Below are positions 17,341 to 25,337 of a stretch of DNA of 64,000 bases, one piece after another. The notes under the pieces were generated by a model. That model worked only from the letters and a program-made list of their open reading frames with translations, was not told the origin of the DNA and ran no database searches. This DNA is from Microvirga sp. (GTDB lineage Bacteria; Pseudomonadota; Alphaproteobacteria; Rhizobiales; Beijerinckiaceae), in contig JAPSLB010000020.1 of assembly GCA_031181145.1 (NCBI GenBank), positions 1 through 64,000 of the forward strand, read 5' to 3'. The position numbers were made by a program, and so were the translations under genes. Position 1 is the stretch's first letter. Each line of letters begins with the position of its first letter.

Positions 17341-18351
17341 ATGTTGTGGGACGGGATCGCCCGGCGCAGCGCCGGAGCAGGCGGTGGCGGAGGGATCGAG
17401 GAGGTCAAGCAGGCCGTGGAGCGTGCCTCGCGGACGAAGGTGAAGATCGGTCTGGCGCTCGGGGGCGGCGCGGCCCGTGGCTGGTCCCATATCGGCGTAC
17501 TACGGGTTCTTGAGGAGGCGGGCATCGTTCCGGACGTGATCGCCGGATGCTCCATCGGAGCGGTCGTCGGCGGCTGCTATGCCGCAGGCAAGCTCGACGA
17601 ACTCGAGTCGTTCGCCCTTTCGCTCACCAAGCGCCGGGTGATGGGCCTGCTCGATTTTCACTTCAGCGGAGCGGGCCTGATCGCGGGCGGGCGCTTGCAG
17701 CGTCTCCTCGACCAGGACCTCACGGACCGTCGCGTCGAGACCCTGCCCATCAAGTTCTGCACCATCGCCACGGAGCTGACGAGCGGCCACGAGATCTGGC
17801 TGACCCGCGGCCCGCTCGTTCAGGCCATGCGGGCGTCCTACGCCCTTCCCGGCGTGTTCGATCCCGTGCTCGTCGGCGGGCGCTGGCTCATGGACGGAGC
17901 CCTGGTGAACCCCATCCCCATCACGGCCGCCCGCGCTCTCGGCGCGGATCTCGTGCTCTGCGTGAACCTGAATGGCGAAATCCGCGTCCGGGGCACGGTG
18001 ATCCAGTCATACGAGACGGAGACGAGCGACGAGAAGGAGATGGAGGAGGTCATCGAGGAAGCGCCTCGCAAGTGGGCCCTCTTCTCGGGATCGCGCGCGG
18101 ACAGGCAACGCAAGCCCAACGCGCCGGGCATGGCGACCGTCATGGTCGATGCCTTCAACATCACCCAGGACCGCATCGCGCGCTCGCGCCTCGCCGGCGA
18201 TCCGCCGGACGTCATGATCGCGCCGAAGCTCGCGAGGATGGGCCTGTTCGAGTTCCACCGCGCGCAGGAATGCATCGCCCTGGGGCGGCAGGCCACCGAG
18301 CGCGCCCTGCCGGATATTCTGGAACTGCTTCAGGAGACGCAGGAGACCTGA
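17341..18351 (+). CDS. patatin-like phospholipase (RssA-type)
   Basis: A 336-aa serine lipid acyl hydrolase. The oxyanion motif GGGAARGWSHIG (about 41-52), the nucleophile elbow GCSIG (Ser71) and the catalytic Asp in MDGALVNP (D185) form the patatin Ser-Asp dyad. A glycine-rich N-terminal extension (residues 11-18) precedes the domain. It probably acts on membrane phospholipids or thioesters from the cytoplasmic face, because no signal peptide is seen. It is convergent with the CBS protein gene 13 bases downstream. Confidence 0.9.
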   Translation: MLWDGIARRSAGAGGGGGIEEVKQAVERASRTKVKIGLALGGGAARGWSHIGVLRVLEEAGIVPDVIAGCSIGAVVGGCYAAGKLDELESFALSLTKRRVMGLLDFHFSGAGLIAGGRLQRLLDQDLTDRRVETLPIKFCTIATELTSGHEIWLTRGPLVQAMRASYALPGVFDPVLVGGRWLMDGALVNPIPITAARALGADLVLCVNLNGEIRVRGTVIQSYETETSDEKEMEEVIEEAPRKWALFSGSRADRQRKPNAPGMATVMVDAFNITQDRIARSRLAGDPPDVMIAPKLARMGLFEFHRAQECIALGRQATERALPDILELLQETQET

Positions 18352-18364
18352 CCGGCGGGCCGGC

Positions 18365-18796
18365 TCAGGCGGTGGCGATATATTCCTTGATCGCCTGACT
18401 TTCCGCCTCGATCTCCTCGACGCGCTGCTTCACCACGTCGCCTATGGAGACGATGCCGACGAGCTGCCCCGCCTCGACGACGGGAACATGCCGGAACTTC
18501 TGCTGTGTCATCAGCTCCATCAGGTCGTTGACCGAGGTCCGGCCCGTGCAGGTGACGACCCGTCCGGTCATGAAGTGCGAGACGGGCTCGTCGAGGGCGC
18601 GCGCGCCCTGTGCGGAGATGGCCCGCACGATATCTCTCTCCGAGAGAATACCGGAAACCGGCTGCCCGCCGTCCACCACCACGAGTGCACCGATCCGCCG
18701 CTCCGAGAGAAGCCGCGCCGCCTCGCTCAACGAGCGGCCTGCTTCGATGGAGACAACATTGCGCCCTTTCAGCGAAAGGATCTGATCGACATTCAT
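18365..18796 (-). CDS. CBS-domain pair protein
   Basis: A stand-alone tandem CBS protein (143 aa, one Bateman module). First repeat: LSLKGRNVVSIEAGRSLSEA ... IGALVVVDGGQPVSGILSER. Second: VSHFMTGRVVTCTGRTSVND ... FRHVPVVEAGQLVGIVSIGD. Such proteins sense adenosine nucleotides or metals and regulate partners, but the partner here is unknown. The C-terminal VVKQRVEEIEAESQAIKEYI looks helical. The ATG at 18796 follows a GGAGGG-like site. A second CBS protein (fused to BON) lies at 10065. Confidence 0.9.
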   Translation of the reverse strand: MNVDQILSLKGRNVVSIEAGRSLSEAARLLSERRIGALVVVDGGQPVSGILSERDIVRAISAQGARALDEPVSHFMTGRVVTCTGRTSVNDLMELMTQQKFRHVPVVEAGQLVGIVSIGDVVKQRVEEIEAESQAIKEYIATA

Positions 18797-18867
18797 GTTT
18801 TCCCTCCGGCGGATGAAAGACGACCTTACGTCCGTCGGAAGGATGATCGAGCCAAACCAAGGCGCTT

Positions 18868-19686
18868 TCAAGCCGAGATGCGGCTTCCTTGCGCGGGCAG
18901 AGGATCGAGCCAGGGAAAAACGAAAAGTCCCACCAGAAAGCCGCCTACATGCGCCTCCCAGGCGATGGTCCCCTCCCCGATGCCGATGGGCTGGACGACG
19001 GCGAACAGGTAATTGGTGGCGAACCACACGCCGAGGAAGATCAGGAAGGGCCGGTTGCGGGCCAGCTTACCAAGCGGCTGGCGGGGCCGCTCGTGTGGCT
19101 CGGTAAGCCGTCCTTCCCAGTGCCAGGTGGCCGGCGCGAACATGAACCAGGCCGCGGCCGCCATGAGGCCGGACACGGCGCCCGAGGCGCCGATCAGGGG
19201 AAACACCTGCATCGGGTTCATCCCCACGTAGAGCACGGCGCCGCCGATGGCAGACAGGGCCGAGAGCAGAAGGAAGCGCCCTGTGCCACAGCGCCGGGCG
19301 ATCGGCGTGCCGAAGGCCGCGAGCCAGATGGAATTGATGAGAACATGCGCCCAGGAGCCGTGGAGCAGCGCATAGGTCAGGGCCGTCCAGGGCCGCCCTT
19401 CGCCGTCCCCGAGGACGTACTGGGCGAAAGCCGCGATCGGCTCCAGGGCATCCTCCGGCGCGCTCTCCTGCAACATCCTGACGATCGCCTGGCCGTCCAC
19501 CCCGCCATAGGCGACGGACCAGCGGGCGGGAATCACCGCCCAATCCACGATTGTCTGGAAATCGGTTTCATCGGACAGGAAGAACATGCGGAGGGCATGG
19601 ATCGCCACCAGGGCCAGGATGCTGGCGGTCACGACCGACGGCAGGTTGAGAACTGGTTCGCGAACGCGGGGCTGGCGCAGGGGCAT
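18868..19686 (-). CDS. rhomboid-family intramembrane serine protease
   Basis: A membrane protease of about 272 aa with six or seven hydrophobic segments. The nucleophile motif GASGAVSG is present (Ser about 169), with the catalytic His in the last helix (AWEAHVGGFLVG, about H246). HGSWAHVLINSIWL supplies the usual HxxxN region of TM2. It would cleave single-pass membrane substrates. The start is uncertain: ATG at 19686 is used, with TTG at 19692 an alternative, and no strong ribosome site is seen. It is divergent from the BTLCP protease gene. Confidence 0.9.
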   Translation of the reverse strand: MPLRQPRVREPVLNLPSVVTASILALVAIHALRMFFLSDETDFQTIVDWAVIPARWSVAYGGVDGQAIVRMLQESAPEDALEPIAAFAQYVLGDGEGRPWTALTYALLHGSWAHVLINSIWLAAFGTPIARRCGTGRFLLLSALSAIGGAVLYVGMNPMQVFPLIGASGAVSGLMAAAAWFMFAPATWHWEGRLTEPHERPRQPLGKLARNRPFLIFLGVWFATNYLFAVVQPIGIGEGTIAWEAHVGGFLVGLFVFPWLDPLPAQGSRISA

Positions 19687-19875
19687 GGACAACTTTTTCT
19701 TGGGCTGGCAGCATGGAGAGAATCGAGGCTGGCAGCGGCGGCGATCATCTTACTTAAGCCTTCTCTATGGCCCGCCGCGCAAGCAAAACCAAGCGTTTAG
19801 CCTGATCTTGCGACGTCCTGGACGGCATCCCTTCCGCGGCGGGGCTTCGTCCACCACTTTTTCGTTAACCATAAA

Positions 19876-19901
19876 GGAACCACTGCCGGGCGCGACGCGT
19901 T
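19876..19901 (+). promoter_or_regulatory. candidate EcfG-type promoter of the BTLCP gene
   Basis: GGAAC (19876-19880), 17 bases, then CGTT (19898-19901) matches the alphaproteobacterial general-stress sigma factor consensus exactly. It predicts a start of transcription near 19908 and a leader of about 75 bases before the ATG at 19983. Confidence 0.6.
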
Positions 19902-19953
19902 AACTCACCTTTTACTTTCCACTTGAGCCCTCGATTCAACCATGTCAGTTTGG

Positions 19954-19968
19954 TTAAAAGAACATTAA
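19954..19968 (+). promoter_or_regulatory. full CtrA box (TTAA-N7-TTAA)
   Basis: TTAA (19954-19957), 7 bases, TTAA (19965-19968), followed by CC. This is the standard full CtrA-binding site. It lies 14 bases before the ATG of the BTLCP gene and downstream of the EcfG-like promoter. Two single GTTAAC half-sites lie upstream (around 19864 and 19899), as does a GANTC methylation site (GATTC, about 19933). Confidence 0.55.
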
Positions 19969-19982
19969 CCGGCTGGTGGGGC

Positions 19983-20666
19983 ATGCGGCAGGATTATTTC
20001 AAGAACGGCTTTTTCAGCGGTCTCAACGAGAAGCTTTCCCTCTCTCATACATTCGTCAAAATCGCCATCCTTTCAGCTTTCACGGCTTTCGCGGCCCCCA
20101 CAGCCCAGGCTCAAACCCTCGCTGCCCTGCCTGCCGCCAGCCAACCGATCGAAAGCATAGGCGCGGCCAAGCCGCTCCTGGCCTGGATGAAATTCTGCGA
20201 CAGCAATCCCGCCGAATGCGCCGTCGACGTCAACGAGCCTGAAACGATCGAGCTGACCCCGAAGATCTGGAAAACGATCGTGTCCGTCAACCAGCGCGTG
20301 AATTCCACGATCAAGGCGGTGACGGACGCCGAACACTGGGGTGTCGTCGACGTCTGGGACTTCGCCGAGGACGGCCGCGGCGACTGCGAAGACTTCCAGC
20401 TCCTGAAGCGCCGCATTCTCGCCGAGAGCGGTCTGCCCCGGCGCGCCATGCGCATGACGGTCGTGATCGACGAACTCGGCGAGGGTCATGCTGTGCTGGT
20501 GATCCGCACCAACCGGGGCGACTACGTTCTCGACAACAAGACCTCTTCGGTTCTGCCCTGGAGCCGCACCGGCTACGTCTACATCAAGCGCGAGAGCCAG
20601 CACCAGGTCGGCTGGGTTTCGCTGGGCGGCATCGCCACCTCGCCGACCACCACGGCGAACCGTTAA
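19983..20666 (+). CDS. exported bacterial transglutaminase-like cysteine protease (BTLCP/DUF920)
   Basis: 227 aa. A signal peptide (hydrophobic segment about 24-43, ending AQAQ) sends it to the periplasm. The papain-like triad is visible: Cys in GRGDCEDFQLLKR (C135), His in GEGHAVLVIRT (H169) and Asp in YVLDNK (D184). The family occurs in alphaproteobacteria and is often linked to adhesin processing or the envelope (LapG is a relative). The ATG at 19983 follows GGTGGGG. The upstream region has an EcfG-like promoter and a CtrA box, unlike other genes here. Confidence 0.9.
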   Translation: MRQDYFKNGFFSGLNEKLSLSHTFVKIAILSAFTAFAAPTAQAQTLAALPAASQPIESIGAAKPLLAWMKFCDSNPAECAVDVNEPETIELTPKIWKTIVSVNQRVNSTIKAVTDAEHWGVVDVWDFAEDGRGDCEDFQLLKRRILAESGLPRRAMRMTVVIDELGEGHAVLVIRTNRGDYVLDNKTSSVLPWSRTGYVYIKRESQHQVGWVSLGGIATSPTTTANR

Positions 20667-20671
20667 AAAGA

Positions 20672-20704
20672 AACCGGCATCCAGGATGCCGGTTCTGACG
20701 ATCC
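20672..20704. terminator. bidirectional terminator between BTLCP and gamma-carbonic anhydrase genes
   Basis: An 11-bp inverted repeat, AACCGGCATCC (20672-20682) with GGATGCCGGTT (20684-20694). Read on the minus strand it is followed by TCTTTTTA, a good T tract for the carbonic-anhydrase-like gene. On the plus strand the T tract is weak. Confidence 0.7.
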
Positions 20705-20723
20705 GAACTCCTCAAGAGGCGGG

Positions 20724-21254
20724 TCAGTCGATCCGCCTCAATCCTTTCGAAAAGCGATTCCAGTTCGCCGCGTAGCTCCGCGCCGACGAACGCAGTGCCT
20801 CCACGGACGCCTCGTCGAGCACGCGAACCGCCTTGGCCGGCGCGCCGACGATCAGCGAATTGTCGGGAAATTCCTTGCCCTCGGTAACCAGCGCATTGGC
20901 CCCCACGAGGCAGTTCCTGCCGATGCGCACATGGTTGAGCACGGTGGCTCCCATTCCGATCAGCGAGTTCTCGCCGATAGTGCAGCCGTGCAGGATGGCC
21001 CTGTGCCCGATGGTGCAGCCGGGGCCGACGGTGAGCGGCGCGCCCATATCCGTATGGAGGACGGCCCCTTCCTGAATGTTGCTGCCCTCGCCGATGTCGA
21101 TCAGTTCATTGTCGCCGCGCAGCACCGCACCGAACCAGATGCCCACATCGGCCCCGAGCCTCACCTTGCCGATCACATGGGCGTCCGGAGCAATCCAGAA
21201 CCGCCCCTCACCGGGAAGGACGGGAGCAACATCGTCGAGACTGTAGATCGGCAT
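20724..21254 (-). CDS. gamma-carbonic anhydrase-like hexapeptide-repeat protein
   Basis: A left-handed beta-helix protein of 176 aa built of hexapeptide repeats (IGKVRLGADVGIWFGAVLRG, IQEGAVLHTDMG, IGHRAILHG). The metal-binding histidines of the gamma class (in VLHTD, GHRA and LHG) are present, so it may bind zinc, although many relatives lack shown activity. ATG 21254 (MPIYSLDD) was chosen, and ATG 21266 is in frame and also possible. It is downstream of a DUF3126 gene on the same strand, from which a terminator hairpin (21275-21300) separates it. Confidence 0.88.
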   Translation of the reverse strand: MPIYSLDDVAPVLPGEGRFWIAPDAHVIGKVRLGADVGIWFGAVLRGDNELIDIGEGSNIQEGAVLHTDMGAPLTVGPGCTIGHRAILHGCTIGENSLIGMGATVLNHVRIGRNCLVGANALVTEGKEFPDNSLIVGAPAKAVRVLDEASVEALRSSARSYAANWNRFSKGLRRID

Positions 21255-21274
21255 CGCTGGTTCCATGAATGAAA

Positions 21275-21300
21275 GCGGCGGAACCCGGGGGTTCCGCCGC
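21275..21300 (-). terminator. terminator after the DUF3126 gene
   Basis: GCGGCGGAACC (21275-21285) pairs perfectly with GGTTCCGCCGC (21290-21300) around a 4-base loop. On the minus strand it is followed by TTTCATTC. It lies between the DUF3126 stop and the carbonic-anhydrase-like start, so it would attenuate readthrough. Confidence 0.6.
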
Positions 21301-21312
21301 GAAAGGCGCCGC

Positions 21313-21525
21313 TTAATCCTCGAGGTCCGTATCGAGGATCGCCATGGTGAAGTTGAAGGAGCGGTCCCCGTCCTCGTCGTCGACGAAGAGCACGCCGACG
21401 AATTCCTCACCAATGTAAACTTCCGCCGAGTCGGTCTTCTTCGGGCGACCGACCACTCGGATCGAGTGGTTCGCAAATGTCTGGCGCAGGTAGCGCTCGA
21501 CTTTCGCCATCTCCGATTTGTCCAC
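21313..21525 (-). CDS. DUF3126 family protein
   Basis: A 70-aa acidic protein matching DUF3126 in layout: AKVERYLRQTFANHSIRVV at the N-terminus, RPKKTDSAEVYIGEEFVGVL in the middle and an acidic end (DDEDGDRSFNFTMAILD). It is conserved in Rhizobiales and its function is unknown. It lies between cysE and the carbonic anhydrase on the same strand, the usual neighbourhood in related genomes. The ATG follows an AAGGAC-type site. Confidence 0.88.
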   Translation of the reverse strand: MDKSEMAKVERYLRQTFANHSIRVVGRPKKTDSAEVYIGEEFVGVLFVDDEDGDRSFNFTMAILDTDLED

Positions 21526-21620
21526 TACAGGTCCTTTCTAACGTTTTCCGGCTTCAGCCATTGCCACGGCGTGCCAACGCGAGCAAGCGGGCTTGGGTCC
21601 CTGAAGCCTCCTTCTCCCCG

Positions 21621-22457
21621 TCAGATCCCATCCGCTTCCGAGAGCAGGTGGTCCATGGCGCGGGCAGGCTCCTCGCATCCGGCGGTTCCGACCACCTTGG
21701 CCGGAACGCCGGCCACGGTGGCATTGTGCGGCACAGGCTTGAGAACGACCGAGCCCGCGGCGATTCTCGCGCAATGACCGACCTCGATATTGCCCAGGAT
21801 CTTGGCGCCGGCCCCGATCAGAACGCCGTGCCGGATCTTCGGGTGACGGTCGCCGCGCTCCTTGCCGGTGCCGCCGAGGGTCACGTCCTGGAGCATCGAC
21901 ACATTGTCCTCGATGATGGCGGTGGCACCGACCACGAGACCCGTGGCGTGATCCAGGAAGATGCCGCGCCCGATCCGGGCGGCCGGATGGATATCGGTCT
22001 GGAACGCCTCGGAGGAGCGGCTCTGGAGGTAGAGGGCGAAATCCTGGCGCCCGTGGCTCCAGAGCCAATGGGCGAGGCGATGGGTCTGGATGGCGTGGAA
22101 GCCCTTGAAGTAGAGCACGGGCTCGACGGCGCGGGTCACGACCGGGTCCCGGTCGAGCACGGCGCTGATATCGGCCCTGAATGCCTGTCCGATGCTCCGG
22201 TCCTCCTCCGCAGCCTCCAGGAAAACCTGCTCGATGATGTCGGCCGGGAGCGCCGCATGGCCGAGGCGCGATGCGACGCGATGGATCACCGCCGCCTCCA
22301 GGCTCGGCTGATGAAGGATCGCGCTCAGCACGAATCCCGCCAGGGCCGGCTCGTTCTGGACGATGACCTCGGCTTCGGAACGGAGACGCTTCCAGATCGG
22401 ATCGACCTTACCGGCGAGAAAATCCGGGCTCCCGGACTTCAAGCGGGTCTGTGTCAT
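21621..22457 (-). CDS. cysE: serine O-acetyltransferase
   Basis: Acetylates L-serine with acetyl-CoA to give O-acetylserine, the precursor of cysteine. 278 aa: a helical N-terminal part (about 1-150) and a left-handed beta-helix (about 150-250) with the signatures IHPAARIGRGIFLDHATGLV and SMLQDVTLGGTGKERGDRHP, including the catalytic-type Asp-His pair. The ATG at 22457 follows CAGGAGA, so the 13-residue upstream extension is excluded. The C-terminal tail lacks the usual terminal Ile motif only partly (it ends EADGI), so interaction with cysteine synthase remains possible. Confidence 0.95.
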   Translation of the reverse strand: MTQTRLKSGSPDFLAGKVDPIWKRLRSEAEVIVQNEPALAGFVLSAILHQPSLEAAVIHRVASRLGHAALPADIIEQVFLEAAEEDRSIGQAFRADISAVLDRDPVVTRAVEPVLYFKGFHAIQTHRLAHWLWSHGRQDFALYLQSRSSEAFQTDIHPAARIGRGIFLDHATGLVVGATAIIEDNVSMLQDVTLGGTGKERGDRHPKIRHGVLIGAGAKILGNIEVGHCARIAAGSVVLKPVPHNATVAGVPAKVVGTAGCEEPARAMDHLLSEADGI

Positions 22458-22534
22458 GATAATCTCCTGCCGGCTCGTGCTCGAAAGAGCATACATAAGA
22501 AACCCCCGCCCCTTACCACAGATCCCCGGACGCC

Positions 22535-23335
22535 ATGAACGCCTCTTTTTCGCCGAGCAGCTCCAAGCTCAACGCATCGATCGACGGCTCCGTCGCGACG
22601 GTCGCCATTCACAATCCGGCCAAGCGCAACGCCCTCGACCTCGACATGTGGAGAGCCCTGCCGGGCCTCGTCGGAGACCTGGACCGGGACGAGCGCGTGC
22701 GGGTGATCGTGCTGCGTGGAGAGGGGAAGGAATCCTTTGCCTCCGGCGCCGACATCGCGGAATTCGAGACGGTGCGGGCCGATGCCGAGGGCGGGCGGCT
22801 CTACGAGGCGATCAATGAGGCCGCCTTCTGGGCCGTGGCCCATTGCTCGAAGCCGGTGATCGCCATGATCCGCGGCTTCTGCCTCGGCGGCGGCTTCGGG
22901 CTCGCGCTTTCCTGTGATCTGCGCATCGCCTCCGAGAACGCGACCTTCGGCATTCCCGCCGCGCGGCTCGGCATCGGCTATCCCCCGGGCGCCATGAAGC
23001 TGGTGACCGCAGCGGTCGGGGCGCCGGCGGCCAAGGACCTGTTCTACACGGCCCGGCGCATCGGGGCCGAAGAGGCGCAGCGCCTCGGCGTCGTCCAGCG
23101 GGTGGTGCCCGATGACGCCCTGGAGGAAACCACTCTCGCGCTCGCCCAGGACATCGCCCGGAACGCGCCTCTCACGATCCGCGCCGCGAAGGCCGCCATC
23201 GATGCAGCCATGGGCCTCGCGCATCCCGACACCGACCCGGCCGCGCTCGCAAACCGATGCTTCGACAGCGCCGACGCGGTGGAGGGACGCACCGCCTTCC
23301 TCGAAAAACGGAAGCCCGTCTTCACTGGGCGCTGA
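22535..23335 (+). CDS. enoyl-CoA hydratase/isomerase family protein
   Basis: A 266-aa crotonase-fold enzyme. It shows the substrate segment HNPAKRNALDLDMW, the first oxyanion part SGADIAEFE (about 70), and the CoA and oxyanion region GFCLGGGFGLALSCDLRIAS (about 113-132). Downstream, GIPAARLGIGYPPGA carries a family-typical region, but the classical second Glu is not clearly placed, so the exact reaction is uncertain. It is probably hydration or isomerisation of an acyl-CoA. It is divergent from cysE and convergent with the methyltransferase gene (4-base gap). Confidence 0.88.
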   Translation: MNASFSPSSSKLNASIDGSVATVAIHNPAKRNALDLDMWRALPGLVGDLDRDERVRVIVLRGEGKESFASGADIAEFETVRADAEGGRLYEAINEAAFWAVAHCSKPVIAMIRGFCLGGGFGLALSCDLRIASENATFGIPAARLGIGYPPGAMKLVTAAVGAPAAKDLFYTARRIGAEEAQRLGVVQRVVPDDALEETTLALAQDIARNAPLTIRAAKAAIDAAMGLAHPDTDPAALANRCFDSADAVEGRTAFLEKRKPVFTGR

Positions 23336-23339
23336 GGCT

Positions 23340-23825
23340 TCAGCGCCGGTAGACGAAATAACGCCCCTCCGGCACGCCGGTCAGGGACGAGATGTCCGTG
23401 CAGGACGGCAGATCGAACTCACGATCCGCGATGATCATGCCGCCTGGCTGGAGGAGGTTCTCGAGCAATGGCGACAGGCGTGTCGCGAGCACGCGATTGG
23501 CCTCTTCGTCACCGCTGCCGATATCGCTGTGGATCAGGGCGGCGGAGCCTGCGCCGAAGCGCTCGGTGAAGAGCGGCAGGGTTTCGAAGATGTCGCCGAG
23601 GATCAGATATTTGTCCGGCGGAAGGCAATCGGGATGCGCGGCGGGCGAGCGCTCGAACACATAGATCTCACGTCCCGGCAAGCGGGTTCGCAAATGATCG
23701 TAGGTGCGTCCGTTGCCGAGGCCGAGCTCGAGCACGAGGCCCTGAGCGGAGATTTCGCGGGCCGCCCAGTCCAAGAGATCGCGCTGCGCCGTCAGGCGTC
23801 GGATGACGCTGTCGAGTCGTGTCAT
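23340..23825 (-). CDS. class I SAM-dependent methyltransferase
   Basis: A 161-aa Rossmann-fold methyltransferase-like protein. The SAM motif I is visible as LVLELGLGNGRTYDHLR (about 30-46), followed by an acidic beta-2 end (IYVFERSP) and a HSDIGSGDEE segment. It is short for the class and ends soon after the sixth strand, so it may act on a small molecule, and the target is unknown. AGGAG lies 5 bases before the ATG. The next gene downstream on the other strand is enoyl-CoA hydratase. Confidence 0.82.
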   Translation of the reverse strand: MTRLDSVIRRLTAQRDLLDWAAREISAQGLVLELGLGNGRTYDHLRTRLPGREIYVFERSPAAHPDCLPPDKYLILGDIFETLPLFTERFGAGSAALIHSDIGSGDEEANRVLATRLSPLLENLLQPGGMIIADREFDLPSCTDISSLTGVPEGRYFVYRR

Positions 23826-23883
23826 TCACATCTCCTTCGCCGGAGAACTGGTGTGGCACAGCCTTAAATCAACGAAGGAACGC

Positions 23884-24648
23884 TCAGGGACGCCCGGCGA
23901 GGAAGTCGAGCACGCCCTGCTTGTGAACCTTGTCCCCGACGGCAAGGTTGTGATCGCGGCCGGGGATGTCGAGGGCGGAGGCGTTCGGCAGCAGCTTGAC
24001 GAGTTCCGGACCCGAGCCCGCCACATCGTCATTGGTGCCGACGGCGACGAGTGTCGGCAGCGCGATCGACGCGACCTCTTCCTTCGTGAGCGCCTGGCGC
24101 GAACCGCGAATGCAGGCGGCAAGTGCCTTCAGATCGCTCCCGGTCTGTTCGGCGAACGCGCGGAACATGCGCTGCATGGGATCGGTCAGCTCGTTCAGCG
24201 AACGGGCCTCCATCGCGTCGGCGATGCCGAGCGGAAGGCCGACTCCGTCGGTGAGATGAATGCCGAGTCCACCGAGAAGAGCGGAGCGCATGCGCTCCGG
24301 CGAAGCCAGCGCCATATGCGCGGTGATGCGCGCCCCCATGGAATAGCCCATTACGTCCGCGCGCTCGATGCCGAGATGATCGAGCAGACGGCGCGCGTCC
24401 TCCGCCATGCGATAGGAGTGGTAGGCTTCAGGATCGTAGAGTTTCTCGCTCTCCCCATGCCCGCGATTGTCGAGCGCGATCACGCGGTATCCCTCGCGCG
24501 TCAGGGTCTTCACCCACAGCGTATTGACCCAGTTCACGGCATGGTTCGACGCGAAGCCGTGAATGAGCAGGACCGGATCGCCCCGCCCCTCGTGGGGGGG
24601 CACGTCGATATAGGCGATGCTGACGCCGTCGGAGTTGAAATAGCGCAT
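23884..24648 (-). CDS. alpha/beta-fold hydrolase
   Basis: A 254-aa serine hydrolase. The oxyanion HG pair (LLIHGFASNHAVNW), the nucleophile elbow GYSMGARI (Ser about 99), the acidic VAVGTNDDVAGS region and the C-terminal His in IPGRDHNLAV form the expected triad. The layout resembles 3-oxoadipate enol-lactonase or haloperoxidase-like esterases. The substrate is not determinable. No signal peptide, so cytoplasmic. It stands alone upstream of the methyltransferase gene on the same strand (58 bases apart). Confidence 0.86.
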   Translation of the reverse strand: MRYFNSDGVSIAYIDVPPHEGRGDPVLLIHGFASNHAVNWVNTLWVKTLTREGYRVIALDNRGHGESEKLYDPEAYHSYRMAEDARRLLDHLGIERADVMGYSMGARITAHMALASPERMRSALLGGLGIHLTDGVGLPLGIADAMEARSLNELTDPMQRMFRAFAEQTGSDLKALAACIRGSRQALTKEEVASIALPTLVAVGTNDDVAGSGPELVKLLPNASALDIPGRDHNLAVGDKVHKQGVLDFLAGRP

Positions 24649-25072
24649 GGATGGTCCGGGAGCTTGGATCGATTGCGGCGCAACCTAAGCACCCGTGCAC
24701 TCAAATACAATTGTTTTGCCCCTGTGATGCCCCCACTCTCCGGATTCCCGGCAAAAGCGCCGCCATCCCCGACCTTGCGCCGGGTATCCACGGCCTTTGC
24801 CGCTGCTGTTCTTGAAGACGTGGATGGCCGGGGCAGGCACGGCCATGACGGGAAGGGGTGACGAGCCGAAGGAATCTTTCCCAACGGAAGACCACTCGCC
24901 AGTGCAAGGCGCAAGAACCGCCTCGATTGAGACGGGCTGCGGGTTCTCCGGCGCGAAATCACCGGCACGAGCGGGGCGAGGACGGGCAAAAGGCAACTCA
25001 ATTTTGGGTCTAGGCGCATGGCTCTTCGGCCATTATGGTGCGCGCGAATTTCAAAGCTTCAGAGCAACGGCA
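24649..25072. other. intergenic region with a REP-like palindrome
   Basis: This 424-base gap between divergent genes has no convincing gene. It contains a REP-like GGCCGGGGCAGGCACGGCC element at about 24817-24855 and presumably both promoters. Nothing else was recognised. Confidence 0.5.
24817..24855. repeat. REP-like palindrome (degenerate copy)
   Basis: The sequence from GACGTGGATGGCCGGGGC through GGCCATGACGG corresponds, on the minus strand, to the GTCATGGCCGGG...CCCGGCCAT pattern of the family seen at 15770. Confidence 0.5.
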
Positions 25073-25336
25073 ATGGCTGACAAAGGCACACCTCATTTCC
25101 ACAACGATCCGGGCGTTCCCGTCATTCATGTGGGCTCGAAGGAGTTCATGTGCATCGGAGCCACGCCTCCCTTCGACCACCCCCATGTCTTCATCGACAT
25201 GGGCTATGACGCCGAGACGATCTGCTCCTATTGCTCGACGCTGTTCAAGTACGACCCCTCTCTGAGAGCCGATGAAGCACGCCCGGCCGAGTGCGTCTGG
25301 GAGCCGGATTTCGCAACCGATCCATCCTCGCGTTAA
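25073..25336 (+). CDS. zinc-finger domain protein (NDUFS6-like)
   Basis: An 87-aa protein with a likely zinc-binding set: Cys in EFMCIGATPP, His in DHPHVFIDMG and CSYC in AETICSYCSTLFKYD. This is the arrangement of the zf-CHCC family related to the respiratory-complex-I accessory subunit NDUFS6. A role in complex I assembly is known for mitochondrial relatives and is inferred at best here. The ATG at 25073 (MADKGTPHFHND) gives the normal length. The following monooxygenase gene starts at or before its stop. Confidence 0.85.
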   Translation: MADKGTPHFHNDPGVPVIHVGSKEFMCIGATPPFDHPHVFIDMGYDAETICSYCSTLFKYDPSLRADEARPAECVWEPDFATDPSSR

Positions 25337-25337
25337 G

